A DNA stretch of 64,000 nt, taken from contig NC_006670.1 in the NCBI RefSeq assembly GCF_000091045.1, positions 1,849,201 through 1,913,200 of the forward strand, in the 5' to 3' direction. The notes under the pieces are model-generated. The model had not been told where the DNA came from and did no database searches. It saw only the letters and a program-made list of their open reading frames with translations. Positions 37,038 through 47,236 of the stretch are shown here, in pieces. Position 1 is the first letter of the stretch. The number at the start of each line of letters is the position of its first letter. Origin of the DNA: Cryptococcus deneoformans JEC21. Lineage: Eukaryota > Basidiomycota > Tremellomycetes > Tremellales > Cryptococcaceae. The translations under genes were made by a program, and so were the position numbers.

Positions 37038-37292
37038 TTTGGAAATGAAATCATCAAACTAGTTTGATCACACCAGAGTTGTAAAGCATGTATGGAAACA
37101 TTTAGACGCCGTCACTGTCCCTATTAATTATGTATGTTGCCGGAGGCCGCAACTATAAAGACGATAAGAGACGTGCCTGAAACGCACTAGGTCGTTTTCA
37201 ATTAACAGTTCCGTCTTTGCCGCACCGACCGGCAACAACACCTTGTTACAATTCAATTTCAAATCCTCTCTGTGCATCCATCTTATTGTACA

Positions 37293-38492
37293 ATGGTCTC
37301 TCTGGAAAGAGCTGTCCTCGATGGCTCCCTATTTGCTGGCCCAAACCCTCCTTCACCGACCCGCTCGGCCTCTACGGCTTCGCCCCTCAACACAGACGAC
37401 GAGCTCGGGTCTGACTTCGAGGACTCGCCAGATCAATTTACCTTTGAAGATGACCAGCAGGAAGGTTCTGGAAAGCATTCAAGCTCCTGGTTGGGAAAGT
37501 CACGTCGCACAAACGAGGGGAAAGCGCAGGAGCATGTAAGGCAGCCTATAGAGCATGATGGCCACCAAACGGGTGTGAAAGGTGTCATTGATGATCGCAA
37601 AGTGCACAACTCCAATGCTGCCGCGCAAAAACAAGCAGAAGCAACAGCTAGAGCCATAGAGCTCCAACGGAAGGCTTTGGTGGGCTTGACGGTACATGAG
37701 GAGGCTGAGCTGGTAGCGAAGGATAAGGAGGAGAAGGAGGAAGATTCTGAACTGGAAGAATGGCGGAAGAAGAGGAGAGATCAACTACAAAGAGAAAAGA
37801 CAATGCAGCAGGAAGATGATTCGCAATGGGAAAGACAGCGACAGGGTGATTTTGCGTATGGAGGAGGGGATGTGGGGAAGGGTATCCGACGAGGTGCTTT
37901 AAGAGAGATCTCTGAGCACAACTTTATTGAATCTGTCGAGAGAGAAGGCTGGGCAATCGTTCTGATTTATGAACCGGTAAGCTATACTACAAGTGTCCCC
38001 GTAGGAAAAGCCACTCAAACTTTATGACAGGGGATACCACGGTGTAATGCTCTATCAGCCTCACTTCTCCATCTTTCACTCAACCTCCCAGCGTCCCTAT
38101 CAGTCGCTCTTTATCGTGCACGTGCTTCTGCCATTGCGTTCTCTCTGCTACCTGCTTCATCCTCAACTACGACCAGCCTCGTCATTGACGATGAATTCCA
38201 GGTGAAAGAAGTTGAGGACAAAGAACCGAAGAGACTTCCTGATCCCGATGTCTTACCTAGCCTTTTGGCGTACAAGGATGGTGAGCTAGAGAAAACATGG
38301 ATCAGAGTAGATTGGGACGTTAGTGAAGATGGTATTGAAGGCTTGTTGCGAAGGTTCGTGATGTCTAGAGACCGCACCCTGGGCTTCTATGACGCTGACA
38401 CGATTGAATGTAGGGAAGGCGTCTTGCCAACTATCTCCAAAATGGGCGCCAATAGACAGCCATACTTTGAAGATCCAGATGAGGATGATTGA
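37293..38492 (+). CDS. Phosducin-like protein
   Basis: Two exons. The first encodes MVSLERAVLDGSLFAGPNPP and a long helical, charged N-terminus (EEWRKKRRDQLQREKTMQQE). The thioredoxin-like domain begins at SEHNFIESVEREGWAIVLIY and continues across the intron as EPGIPRCNALSASLLHLSLN. It ends with DVLPSLLAYKDGELEKTWIR, a region near RTLGFYDADTIE and YFEDPDEDD. Phosducin-like proteins act with the CCT/TRiC chaperonin and G-protein beta subunits. The order of helical then Trx domain supports the call. Which paralogue it is (PLP1, 2 or 3 type) I cannot settle; the Trx half carries an insert (ARASAIAFSLLPASSSTTTS) that is uncommon. Confidence 0.85.
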
Positions 38493-39079
38493 TATTACGT
38501 TCTGTATAGATACATACACAAATGTGGTCGGCGAGCACGATGGCAAAATAAGGCATTAGACAAACTGGCAAATCAATGATCACCCTCAAAATGGTCATTC
38601 AAATTATGTATTATATCAGTTCTGCATTGCAGTGGCCCATAGCAGACTAGACTTGCAGCAAGATACAGTATTCCACATCCGGTAATTTGTTTGCAGATGC
38701 CGAGATGAGAAAGAATGTTTCTTGTAAGATATGCGAGACATTCTGTTACGACGCATGTTGACGCTGAACCTCCTTCCAAGAGGGCAACGGAAAATTTCAG
38801 CAGCAACTATTTTTTCTCTCACATAGGTGGACATGACAGGAAATGATGTTTTCGCTCTATGGTGGGCTTTTTAGTTTTGACACTTGGTGACACTGCCTCC
38901 ATAGATATATTGTTCTCTTTTTGAGCTTTCAATGTCCATCACAGATGCACCTAATCGTCAGTCTCGGCCGAAGCATCCTTTCAAAGATTCCCAAATCTTT
39001 GGGCACAGAAAGGCAAAAACTTGAGAGATTATCCGTTTGTGTCCAGCTAGACGTTTTATATCCTGATGCATCCCATCCT
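38493..39079. other. Convergent intergenic region, no gene seen
   Basis: About 590 bp between stops of the phosducin-like gene (+) and the small membrane protein gene (-). Short minus-strand frames near 38573-38834 are not supported by domain or splice evidence. Confidence 0.5.
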
Positions 39080-39521
39080 CTATTCCTGCTTAACACCAAT
39101 TTCTCGTGCTTGCCGAGACCACTACGTTCAAAATGTCAGTATCCACTGTATTCTGGCCCATAAGACGCCGGCTTCGACGCAACGGTCCATCAAGCGCACC
39201 GTACTCACCATTTGTGAAGGGATAGGTCTAGTGGGAGCGGTGTGCCTCTCCTCCCTGTTCGCTGAGAGTCTCCAGACACCAAAAGTAGCGATGGTGATAC
39301 CAACAATGCAGATGGCTGTGTTGCCCTTCCAGTTGCTGGGTCGGCTCCACCAGCCACCAGAGGGAGTCCAGACTTCTTTAGGGTAAGGATATTGCGCCTA
39401 TAGATTGGATCGATCAGTATAACTCGAGAGACGTGTTTGGCCAATGAACCAAACTTACGCCGCCGCCCTATCAAAATGGTTAGCTCTGCATCCATAATTC
39501 CTGGACGATAGAACATACCAT
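39080..39521 (-). CDS. Small membrane protein, probably mitochondrial (80 residues)
   Basis: Four exons give 80 residues: 39521-39519 (ATG alone), 39467-39459 (GGG, 9 nt), 39397-39209 and 39121-39080. The protein reads MGGGAQYPYPKEVWTPSGGW, then WSRPSNWKGNTAICIVGITI and one membrane segment, then RLSANREERHTAPTRPIPSQ and MWSRQAREIGVKQE. The P-K-x-V-W-x-P-x-GGW-W-x-x-P-x-NWK-x-NT pattern is typical of a short fungal single-pass protein resembling small respiratory-chain accessory subunits; I cannot name it with certainty. The head-to-head cytochrome c gene supports a mitochondrial role. It is too short and too split to be picked up as a single open frame. Confidence 0.8.
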
Positions 39522-39865
39522 TGTGAATGATTGAGATGAACGTATGGGTAGGTGTGATACAGTTGCGTCGCTTTTGCATCCAGTTGAGTGGTCGAATAGT
39601 CTCGCGTGCCTGACAAGTTTACTGGCAATGAAACTAGGCTTGCGAAAAAAGAAAGTAAATGTTGCCCAAGGCGCGCTGTGAAATTAGTAGTACTCTGATT
39701 GGCCGTCGGAAGCTTTCGGAAAAGAGGAAACTCCGTGTCTGAGGCTGCCATTTCCTCTTTCCCCTCTTATTTATTCTCTCTCTCACTTTCGATTTTTTTT
39801 TACCTCACGCATATTCTCTAATTCCACTCTCACAACGCAGCTTGTATCCACTCATCTAATTCAAA
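39522..39865. promoter_or_regulatory. Bidirectional promoter with CCAAT box, small membrane protein / CYC1
   Basis: A 344-bp space separates the start codons of two likely respiratory genes. An ATTGG (CCAAT on the other strand) lies at 39698-39702, in GATTGGCCG context, a plausible HAP-complex site. The CYC1-proximal half is a pyrimidine-rich leader (TTTCTCTTTCC, then a T run) near 39755-39810. Confidence 0.6.
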
Positions 39866-40709
39866 ATGGCCGGTGACACTTACACTCCTGGTACGTAGTT
39901 TTTCTGTCCGTTCCAGCCGAACCACGGGAGCTCGATGGCTCGTTGGGATTGGGAAGGTGGCCATTGAGCAAGCAAAGATAGCGTAGACGGTAAAAAGGAA
40001 TAGCTGTTGACGTGATGGTGCAATAGGTGACGCTTCTAAGGGTGCTGGTATCTTCAAGGTATGTCTGGATCTGGTTCTTAGCCATCCAATCAGAGCTCCA
40101 CTGACATACTCTCCCTTTTTTTTTATGTACCACAGACCCGATGCGCCCAATGTCACACCCTTGGTGCTGGTGAACCTCACAAGGTTGGCCCTAACCTCCA
40201 CGGTCTCATTGGCCGAAAGTCCGGTCAAGCCGAGGGTTTCTCTTACACTGCCGCCAACGTCAACAAGGGCGTTACTTGGGTGAGTTGATTTCTGGCCTTG
40301 GCTCAGAGAAATGCTAGCTAGCATTTCTTTCTCGCAAGCTCGAGCCCCTGTTGATATAAGAATCTCGTACTGACAATTATTGCCTTATAGGAAGGACAAA
40401 CCCTCTTCGAGGTACGTTGCCTCTTGGTCACCGGTGTCATGGGCAAAAGCGCAATACTGATCATTTCCTCTTTGTAGTACCTTGAAAACCCCAAGAAGTA
40501 CATTCCTGGTAAGTCAAAAAAGTCCCGTCCGTTACGAAAGTTACTATCCCTCTGACTTGATCATTTGCACAGGTACCAAGATGGCCTTTGCTGGTCTCAA
40601 GAAGGCCAAGGACAGGAACGACCTCGTCGCCCACCTTGAGGAGGCTGTGAGTCATTAGAATCTTCCAATAAATGCGTCTTGCTAACCAGTCATTCTGCAG
40701 ACCAAGTAA
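39866..40709 (+). CDS. CYC1: Cytochrome c
   Basis: Seven exons join without error: 39866-39890, 40027-40058, 40136-40279, 40391-40411 (21 nt), 40478-40508, 40573-40646, 40701-40709 (TK and stop). The protein is 111 residues: [19 protein letters not shown], heme motif [65 protein letters not shown]. The heme-binding cysteines, His and the axial Met are all present. It carries electrons from complex III to complex IV in the intermembrane space. Very short exons (21 and 9 nt) make this gene easy to misannotate. Confidence 0.98.
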
Positions 40710-42055
40710 TATAGCATCTTTTTATGGGACTCGCGGTTTGGATGATGCTCTGTTATATGACACTATTTGGTTGATAGCATATGCACTCATCCATGTAATA
40801 ATACAGCAGCTATCCTTTATTCATTCACGCCACCGACTCATTTTAAACTTTCAAGGATGCTCCTTCCTTCCCGCCGTTTATGCGTCATTGCGCCGTCACT
40901 TGCGCGACTGGTATTGATGCGGACCAACCTTGTCGAGGCGATTGTTGGCGAGGAAAATGGACGCTTCTTGATTGGTGACGGCCGTCCATTTGAAATTTCC
41001 CATTGTGGCGGAATTATTTCCGTTGGCATCTTTTGGGTTCTTAATTACGTCACAAGAGATCTCGGTGAGCGCCGCCCTGCACTCTTTATTTTGCTATTAT
41101 TAATAATTAATTATTCGTCGTCGTTCCTTCATTTTCATTATTCATTTTACATATTTATCTTTCCAGTGTTGTGCCGCCCACTTCGGGCGTGACGGACCGG
41201 CAGCAGCATCGATGGATCTGTACATAGTATAGTAGTATTATTGTCGACGGCTGTGAGCAGGCCTCGTTTTTGTGTCCTGATTCAATCAGAAGAGCTGCTA
41301 ATCACTGAAGGGTTACATGAACATCAGGTTGTTCCCCACGAGGTTCAGGTTCAAGGGTTTCTCATCACGTTATTTCCGAACCATCTTCGTATAAAAGTTG
41401 GAATCGGAATTATTGCTGCACAAGAAATGGCAAAACGATATATGAATTTCTATGTGTATGTCTTGGCGAGAAGGCCGAGTCCATCTTTGAATGCTGATCT
41501 GCAGTATTGTAACGTTTATTACGAATCGTAATTAATCGGCTTGCCATATTGATGTTTTACCGTCAACTGCCATTCTTGCACGCCAAGCCCCCTACTTTGA
41601 CAGACGTCCCAGTTTTGTCGACAAGTTGACGGGCTCTCCTCCTGGTGCCAAAGAGTCTGAATTCTTAGAACACCGGCTGGAAAGTGGGAGAATGGGAAGG
41701 CATTCGCAAAGATCGGAGCAGGATATGCTGAGCTGATCAAGCAAGCTGTGCTGTAGGAGAGAAGAGTACAGAGCGCTTGGAAGTACGAGTCCATTACACA
41801 ACTAAGAAGGGTTGTCCTTAAGAGCTTTTAACAATCGTTGATAGGTGTCTTTCAAAGGCAGTTATGTACAAAGCATAAGAGTAACAAACAACATATGTAA
41901 AATAGTTGGATGTGGAAATTGTCAGAGAACCGACCGCAAATGGTCGACATGAATGCAGTATCTCGCGCGTGTCGTCATCTCCCCATCGATGATCTTCTCA
42001 TTCTCCTTCTCCTTTCCTCGACCCATTTCGGATTTCCATTCTCATCACCGCAGCC
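40710..42055. other. Intergenic region of 1.3 kb, only a weak orphan frame
   Basis: The space between CYC1 and the CUE gene, both on the plus strand. It has a GC-poor middle (41085-41160) and a plus-strand open frame of 96 codons (41241-41531, VLIQSEELLITEGLHEHQ...) without recognised domain, splice signal or paralogue visible here. I treat that as unsupported. The CUE gene promoter is probably in the last few hundred bases. Confidence 0.45.
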
Positions 42056-43718
42056 ATGTCAGCCTCGCCAACATCCCCAGCAAGGACACCCACTCCTTCC
42101 GCCAACCCGCGCACACCCCCGACAGCTACGACGTCTCCTCTTGCCGCATCGCCTACTCCGCAGCCTCCCATAATCCATCCCGATCCTCAGACGCAGCCAG
42201 ACAACAACCCCAAAGTATCCGAATTGCATGCCATGTTTCCAACAGTTGAGCTCTCAGTGATTGAGCTCGTGCTCGAGACATGTGGAGGGTCCACTGACAG
42301 GGCAATCGAGCAATTGTTGGCTATGAGTGACCCCGCCTTCAAGCCTGATGAGCTCAACGTGGCCAGGCAAGACGTGAGTTCTGTAGGGGGTTAAAGACGG
42401 TATGGTAGTATAGTCGCTGACATGGGTTTGGTACCCCATTCGCAGCACCAGGTGGACCTCGATGCAGAGTTTGCCCGGTCACTTCAGCTTCAGGATGAAG
42501 AAGAGTATCGACGCTCTCGAAGCCGTTACGAGGCGGCACACGGTTCTGCCAACCCTACCCAACCCCAAGGGGAGCTGCCTTACCAGCCCCGTGTCCGTCG
42601 GGCTCGTCCGTCTCAATCCCAGGGAGCGTCCCAGCCTGAAGTCGACGGTAGGTTTGCAGAGTATGAGAGTACGAGAGATGGAGAGAACCCTCCGGGGATG
42701 CTTTACGTGGAAGAAAGGCTAGAGAAATTTGCCGAAGGTGGGTTGTCGCAGCACTGCAACCGAATTGGGGGTTGGAGGCTGACGAATTCGTTTCACAGCT
42801 GGCAAGCAGACCTTTAACTCTCTTCTTTCTCGAGCTAAACAAAAGTACTCGGAATTCCAGGCTTCCCAGGGTCAGAGATCTAGTACTCAAGGATATGGCG
42901 GAGGTCAGGGACAAAGACAAGAGTATGACTATAGCGGGTACGGTCGTGCTGCCCCCGGCGGTAATCGGGGCGGTGAACAGAGCAGGGGGCAGGGCTTATG
43001 GAGCAATGTCGGATCGTGGGTTGCTGTATACATCACACAGGACAGAGTACTAATCAAGTGCTAGACATTCCCCCAGTATAAGTGGTACGGAAAGTATATC
43101 CTCTCAAAGTACCTCCGACCCTACTCCGCCCCAATCACGAAGGCAGACTCAAAGTCAGGCACCTGTTCGCCAGCAGTCAAAGAGATGGCAACCTTCTGAT
43201 GCCTATGGTAGGTTCCACTGATATCCCATCGTCATATATATTTTAGCTCATGCCCCGGTTACGATATAGACGACCCTCTGCCCCCTCGTACCACGTCCAG
43301 CCCTACTCAAATAGCCGTCGCACCTTCGCGAACTATGGCCGGCAGCCCGGATAAAGGAAAGATTGACCCTGGTAAGCGACTTCATCATCAGTTTCCAGTT
43401 TAGTAAAGTATTGACAATCTCCCCCTAGCCAAGTTGGGTATTCTCCCAAAGAAGCGTGTGGATCTCATGTCCACATCTCCTACAGCCTCTTCACACCTGA
43501 ACTCGGAAAAAAAGAGTGACGACGAAGACCCTAACCCTTCCTTGCCCAACGGGAGTCTCATGAGCAGAATCCCGCCTACGCCTCCTGCAGAGACCAATCT
43601 GTACAAGCTGGAGGATAGTGATGATGATGAGTTGGAATATACCAAGTGAGTTTAAGCATTCTTTATCAAAACTGGGGCGTAATTGACCATTGGCAGGAAT
43701 CCATTTGATGAGAAGTGA
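42056..43718 (+). CDS. CUE-domain ubiquitin-binding protein (Cue5-like)
   Basis: A Ser/Thr/Pro-rich N-terminus leads into a CUE domain: KVSELHAMFPTVELSVIELV then CGGSTDRAIEQLLAMSD, with the MFP and LL ubiquitin-contact residues. Splicing at AAGAC joins VARQD to HQVDLDAEFARSLQLQDEEE, a segment typical of Cue5. Further exons encode Gln/Gly/Tyr-rich low-complexity sequence (YGGGQGQRQEYDYSGYG), then PAKLGILPKKRVDLMSTSPT and an acidic end with YTKNPFDEK. Yeast Cue5 links ubiquitinated aggregates to Atg8. A W-Q-P-S stretch (about 43189-43200) resembles the yeast WQPL Atg8-binding motif except for its last residue, so the receptor role is uncertain. Confidence 0.83.
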
Positions 43719-43982
43719 CGACCGATGTTGAAATGAAAACATGGTTGGTCACGTTTCGTTGTTGTTCATACATATATGTAAAATACCCTTGTACAGAGTC
43801 ATGATGAATTTCTTGCCGCCCGTAACGAATAAGCCCACCTTTTGTATGTGAATATCATACATGCATAACATAACGAACGAAACTCGATGTGATATTTAAT
43901 AGCAACCTTTGACGTGATGGATAATTAGAGACCTGGCATTTTTTAACCTTTCTTTTTGTTTGTTTGTTTGTTTGTAATTCCA

Positions 43983-46807
43983 TTATTGCTCCGATCCCAA
44001 ATGCGTCAACGCAACCCTCCTCTTCTTCTTTGGGGCCTCGGCTTGTGTCGTCTCGCCTGCTCCTTCACGCTTCTTGGCATCCTCTTCCTGACTCACGGCA
44101 ATACCCAAATCAACTCCAGCAGCACTTGGTCCTTCGGTATCACTAGGTGTCGGGGTGGGTAGCACTTGGTCCGTCACTGTCACTGAGCTCGCCGAACTTG
44201 GGGGCGCTTTGGCACCACCTCCAACATTGGAAACTGACAGTAAAGACGCAGAGACTGACCCGCTGGCACCAACCACGCTACTGGCTGTTGAACCTTCTCT
44301 ATCACTCCTTGCCACTCCCGGTGCTGGGCTTTGTCTTGCCACATGACTGACTGCGGGACTGTGACCTGTGGCGGAAGCGCCCGATTGGGAATGTGACGAA
44401 TGGATAGAGTCGCGATGAGTAAGTGATGGTGGGAGGGGGGTGGAAATCCCATTGTTGTGGGACTGGGCGATTGCCTGCAGTTGGCGGTGATGTTGTTGGG
44501 TAGGGTGAACAGTTCCGAGCTCGCCAAGATCAAAGATGACGATGGAGCAGTAGCCGTCTGCGGATGAAAGGAAAAGACATTGTCCGTCCGGTGACCTGCA
44601 TGGCATTGTAATGTTAGTTTGTAACGCATGAGATCGATCATCATTGATGACTTACCAAGCGACATCAGTAAATCCAGCATAGTGTAGTCCCTTGAAGATG
44701 GCTATAGGCCCAGCCTGTTGTGTATCATAGAGTAGGACCGAGTCCTGGCATGCCACCGCGTACAAAAGCCTATACGGTAAAGCAAACACACTTCCCAACA
44801 CTTTGTCTCCCTCCTTTTCCTTTTCCTTTTCCCTTGAACCTGAAGGAGCGGGAGGTGGGGGCATGTTCAAGCTCACGTGCACTGGCTGGGTATCATTCTT
44901 GTCGAAAGTGACATGCTTTGGCTCGGCAGATAATTGTCCGTTCTGGCGGAGGTCATAAAACACGGGGGAGAAGCGAATAGCAACACTAGAAGTTTTATGG
45001 CCCGGTAAATGGGCAATCGGCGGTCGAGAAAGGTTGGCGCGAGAGTAGATGTATGCTGTCGGCTTGCCCGTCTCAACGTTTTTCGGCCGTGGGACAGACG
45101 ATGATAATGGGTCGGATGTATCCTGGGAGATATTCTTAGCGGTAAGCAGGGGAGATCCCTTGTACACTTGATCCTCAATTTGCCCGGCAGGAGTGAGTAG
45201 CAAAGAGCCATCAGGAGAGAATGTCAGTCGCCTAAAGAATCTCGTCGCACCCTCTTCACCATAAAGACGTTGATTGATTGTCGAGGCTGGAGGTGCACGG
45301 ATGGCGGGTAAAGGGGGGATAGGAGAAGGTGACCGGGCACTGCGTGCGAGGTGACTGAAAGCTGCAGCGCTGAGAGCTGGGGAAGCGGCAGCTTGTGATC
45401 CGGAAAAGGAAGAACGTCTGGAACAAGGACGGTTGGAAGTGGCTGGAGGGTTCATCGGGGCGGGAGCAACCTGAGGGGTGGAGGGCACAGATGCTGAAGG
45501 TGTAGCTGGGGTAGCGCTGGCACTTACACCGGCCAAAACTGGGGCATGAGGAGGCAAAGCAGCCTCGGGAAAATCAGAGGCGGTAGTAATCACTGAACCA
45601 GCTTCGGAAGTAGTGGATCCTCTACGAACCATACTGGGTCTAGACGCCGAGGAGATGGAAGGGGTTCGGGAGTGACGGATCTCCATCCGTGTTGAACGAG
45701 AGACAGGGTGGACATCGGGAATACCGTTACGAGTGGTAAACGTATTGACGTGTACCGCACGGTCACTGCTTTGAGTAGCAATGTATTCGTTCAGAGGGTC
45801 CCAAGCGACACCTTGCACGTTGTGCAAATGTTCTCGAAGTGCAAACACACATTCGCCTTTAAAAAAAAAAAATCCCATCAGAAACATTTCTCAACCATAT
45901 CGTTATGCAACACTCACCGGTGGCAGCCTTCCATATTGTCGCGGTGTTATCGGTCGACCCGGCGATGAGATACTCTCCATCAGGAGACCATGACAAGTCG
46001 TATACATGCTTTGTGGTCACCCTGGGCCTGTGATTAGCTTTTCTGCTTGATATTGCAGATAAAGGGAGACACAAGGGACATACTGAAGCATCTTTTGTAA
46101 TCTCCAATGCTCCTTGTCGGGCAAATCATCTGAAGTCTCTCCAAAAGTCACGCTTGGTCTATCGCTGGGCACCCAGAGGATAACGTTTCCGTCTACCGTG
46201 GAACCTCTCAGTCTATAGCCTTTGGGATATGCATGAGACTTTTGCACTCACCATCACCAGCCGAAGCAAGTATCTGTCCGCTGGGACTGAACCTGACGAC
46301 GTTAACCGGAGCAGTGTGTTTCGACAACGTCGCAAGGTATTCCACTCGTGGTGGGTGTGGTGTATATTCTTGTCCTGTGAGGGCGGCGTAGGTGGACGGG
46401 GGGATGGAAGGGATATTGGGGTAAACCATCCATATCTACACGTGCCCAGCGGTTATTACCTTTGGTGAGTTGTCCCAAAACCAGTCGGAGGGGGGAAGAA
46501 GGATGGAAGACGTACCCGCACTTTGGAATCACCACCGGCAGTTGCCAGCCTGTACTGCCTTCCTCCAGCTGCAGTAGCTGCCGAAGAGCTGCCCTTTTCG
46601 ATCCTGTCCCTGTCCTCTTCGCTCTCGCTGGTTGTGGACGCAGCCAAGAGACGTTTCAACTGGGGGAGCGGGAGCGGCTGGAAATCGCACGAGTAAACCG
46701 CCTGTGTTTCGTGCCAGCTGTTAACGTGGCGGGGTCAGCTCGGCGGGGTACGGTCGGGGTTGGAGAGGGATGGATGCTCACGCGATCTCAAGGACCTTGG
46801 GTCTCAT
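43983..46807 (-). CDS. CAC2: Chromatin assembly factor 1 subunit B (Cac2/p60), WD40 protein
   Basis: From ATG 46805-46807: [20 protein letters not shown], then [64 protein letters not shown] and [20 protein letters not shown]. These are successive WD40 repeats in the Cac2/CHAF1B order. A long Ser/Ala/Pro-rich insert (about 45640-45310) separates them from [50 protein letters not shown] and [20 protein letters not shown]. The tail is Ser/Thr-rich and ends [12 protein letters not shown]-1 deposits H3-H4 behind replication forks. HIR1 would be the main alternative, but the [11 protein letters not shown] start is CAF-1 type. Confidence 0.92.
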
Positions 46808-47236
46808 TGTTGGAGTGTATGGAAAGAGGATATGGATATGGTGAATTGAGCGAGGGAAAAAGGGAGTGGTGTAACCACACGACGCGCGGAAAAAGGATCG
46901 CGCCGAAAGAAAGTGGTAGTGTGGGCAGGTTATACTCCTTCGGCTTCGATGGCGATAATAGCAACTACAAGTATGGATGGACGGGCAGGCCAAAAGGAAG
47001 ACCAAGGGTTGCATAGGGACGGTACGGCATGCATAGCTCCTGAACACATTTTACCGCTCACAACTGGCGCAGCCGAGCATTCACTTTTCAACGATCGATG
47101 ATGCCAGCCCCGACGGATGCGTGGGAAGTCGGAGGCGGGATGGATACCCTTTCCATCGGCCTGGCACATGCACAAAGGATCGAGAGACTAAATGCAAAGC
47201 GGTAGGGTAGTAAACTATAATAACCAACGATAAAAT
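46808..47236. promoter_or_regulatory. Intergenic region upstream of CAC2, downstream of RIX7
   Basis: About 430 bp between two minus-strand genes, so it holds the CAC2 promoter and the RIX7 3' end. It contains GGCATGCATAG (47026-47036) and ATTTTACCGCT (47048-47058), which recur upstream of CAP59. Confidence 0.5.
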
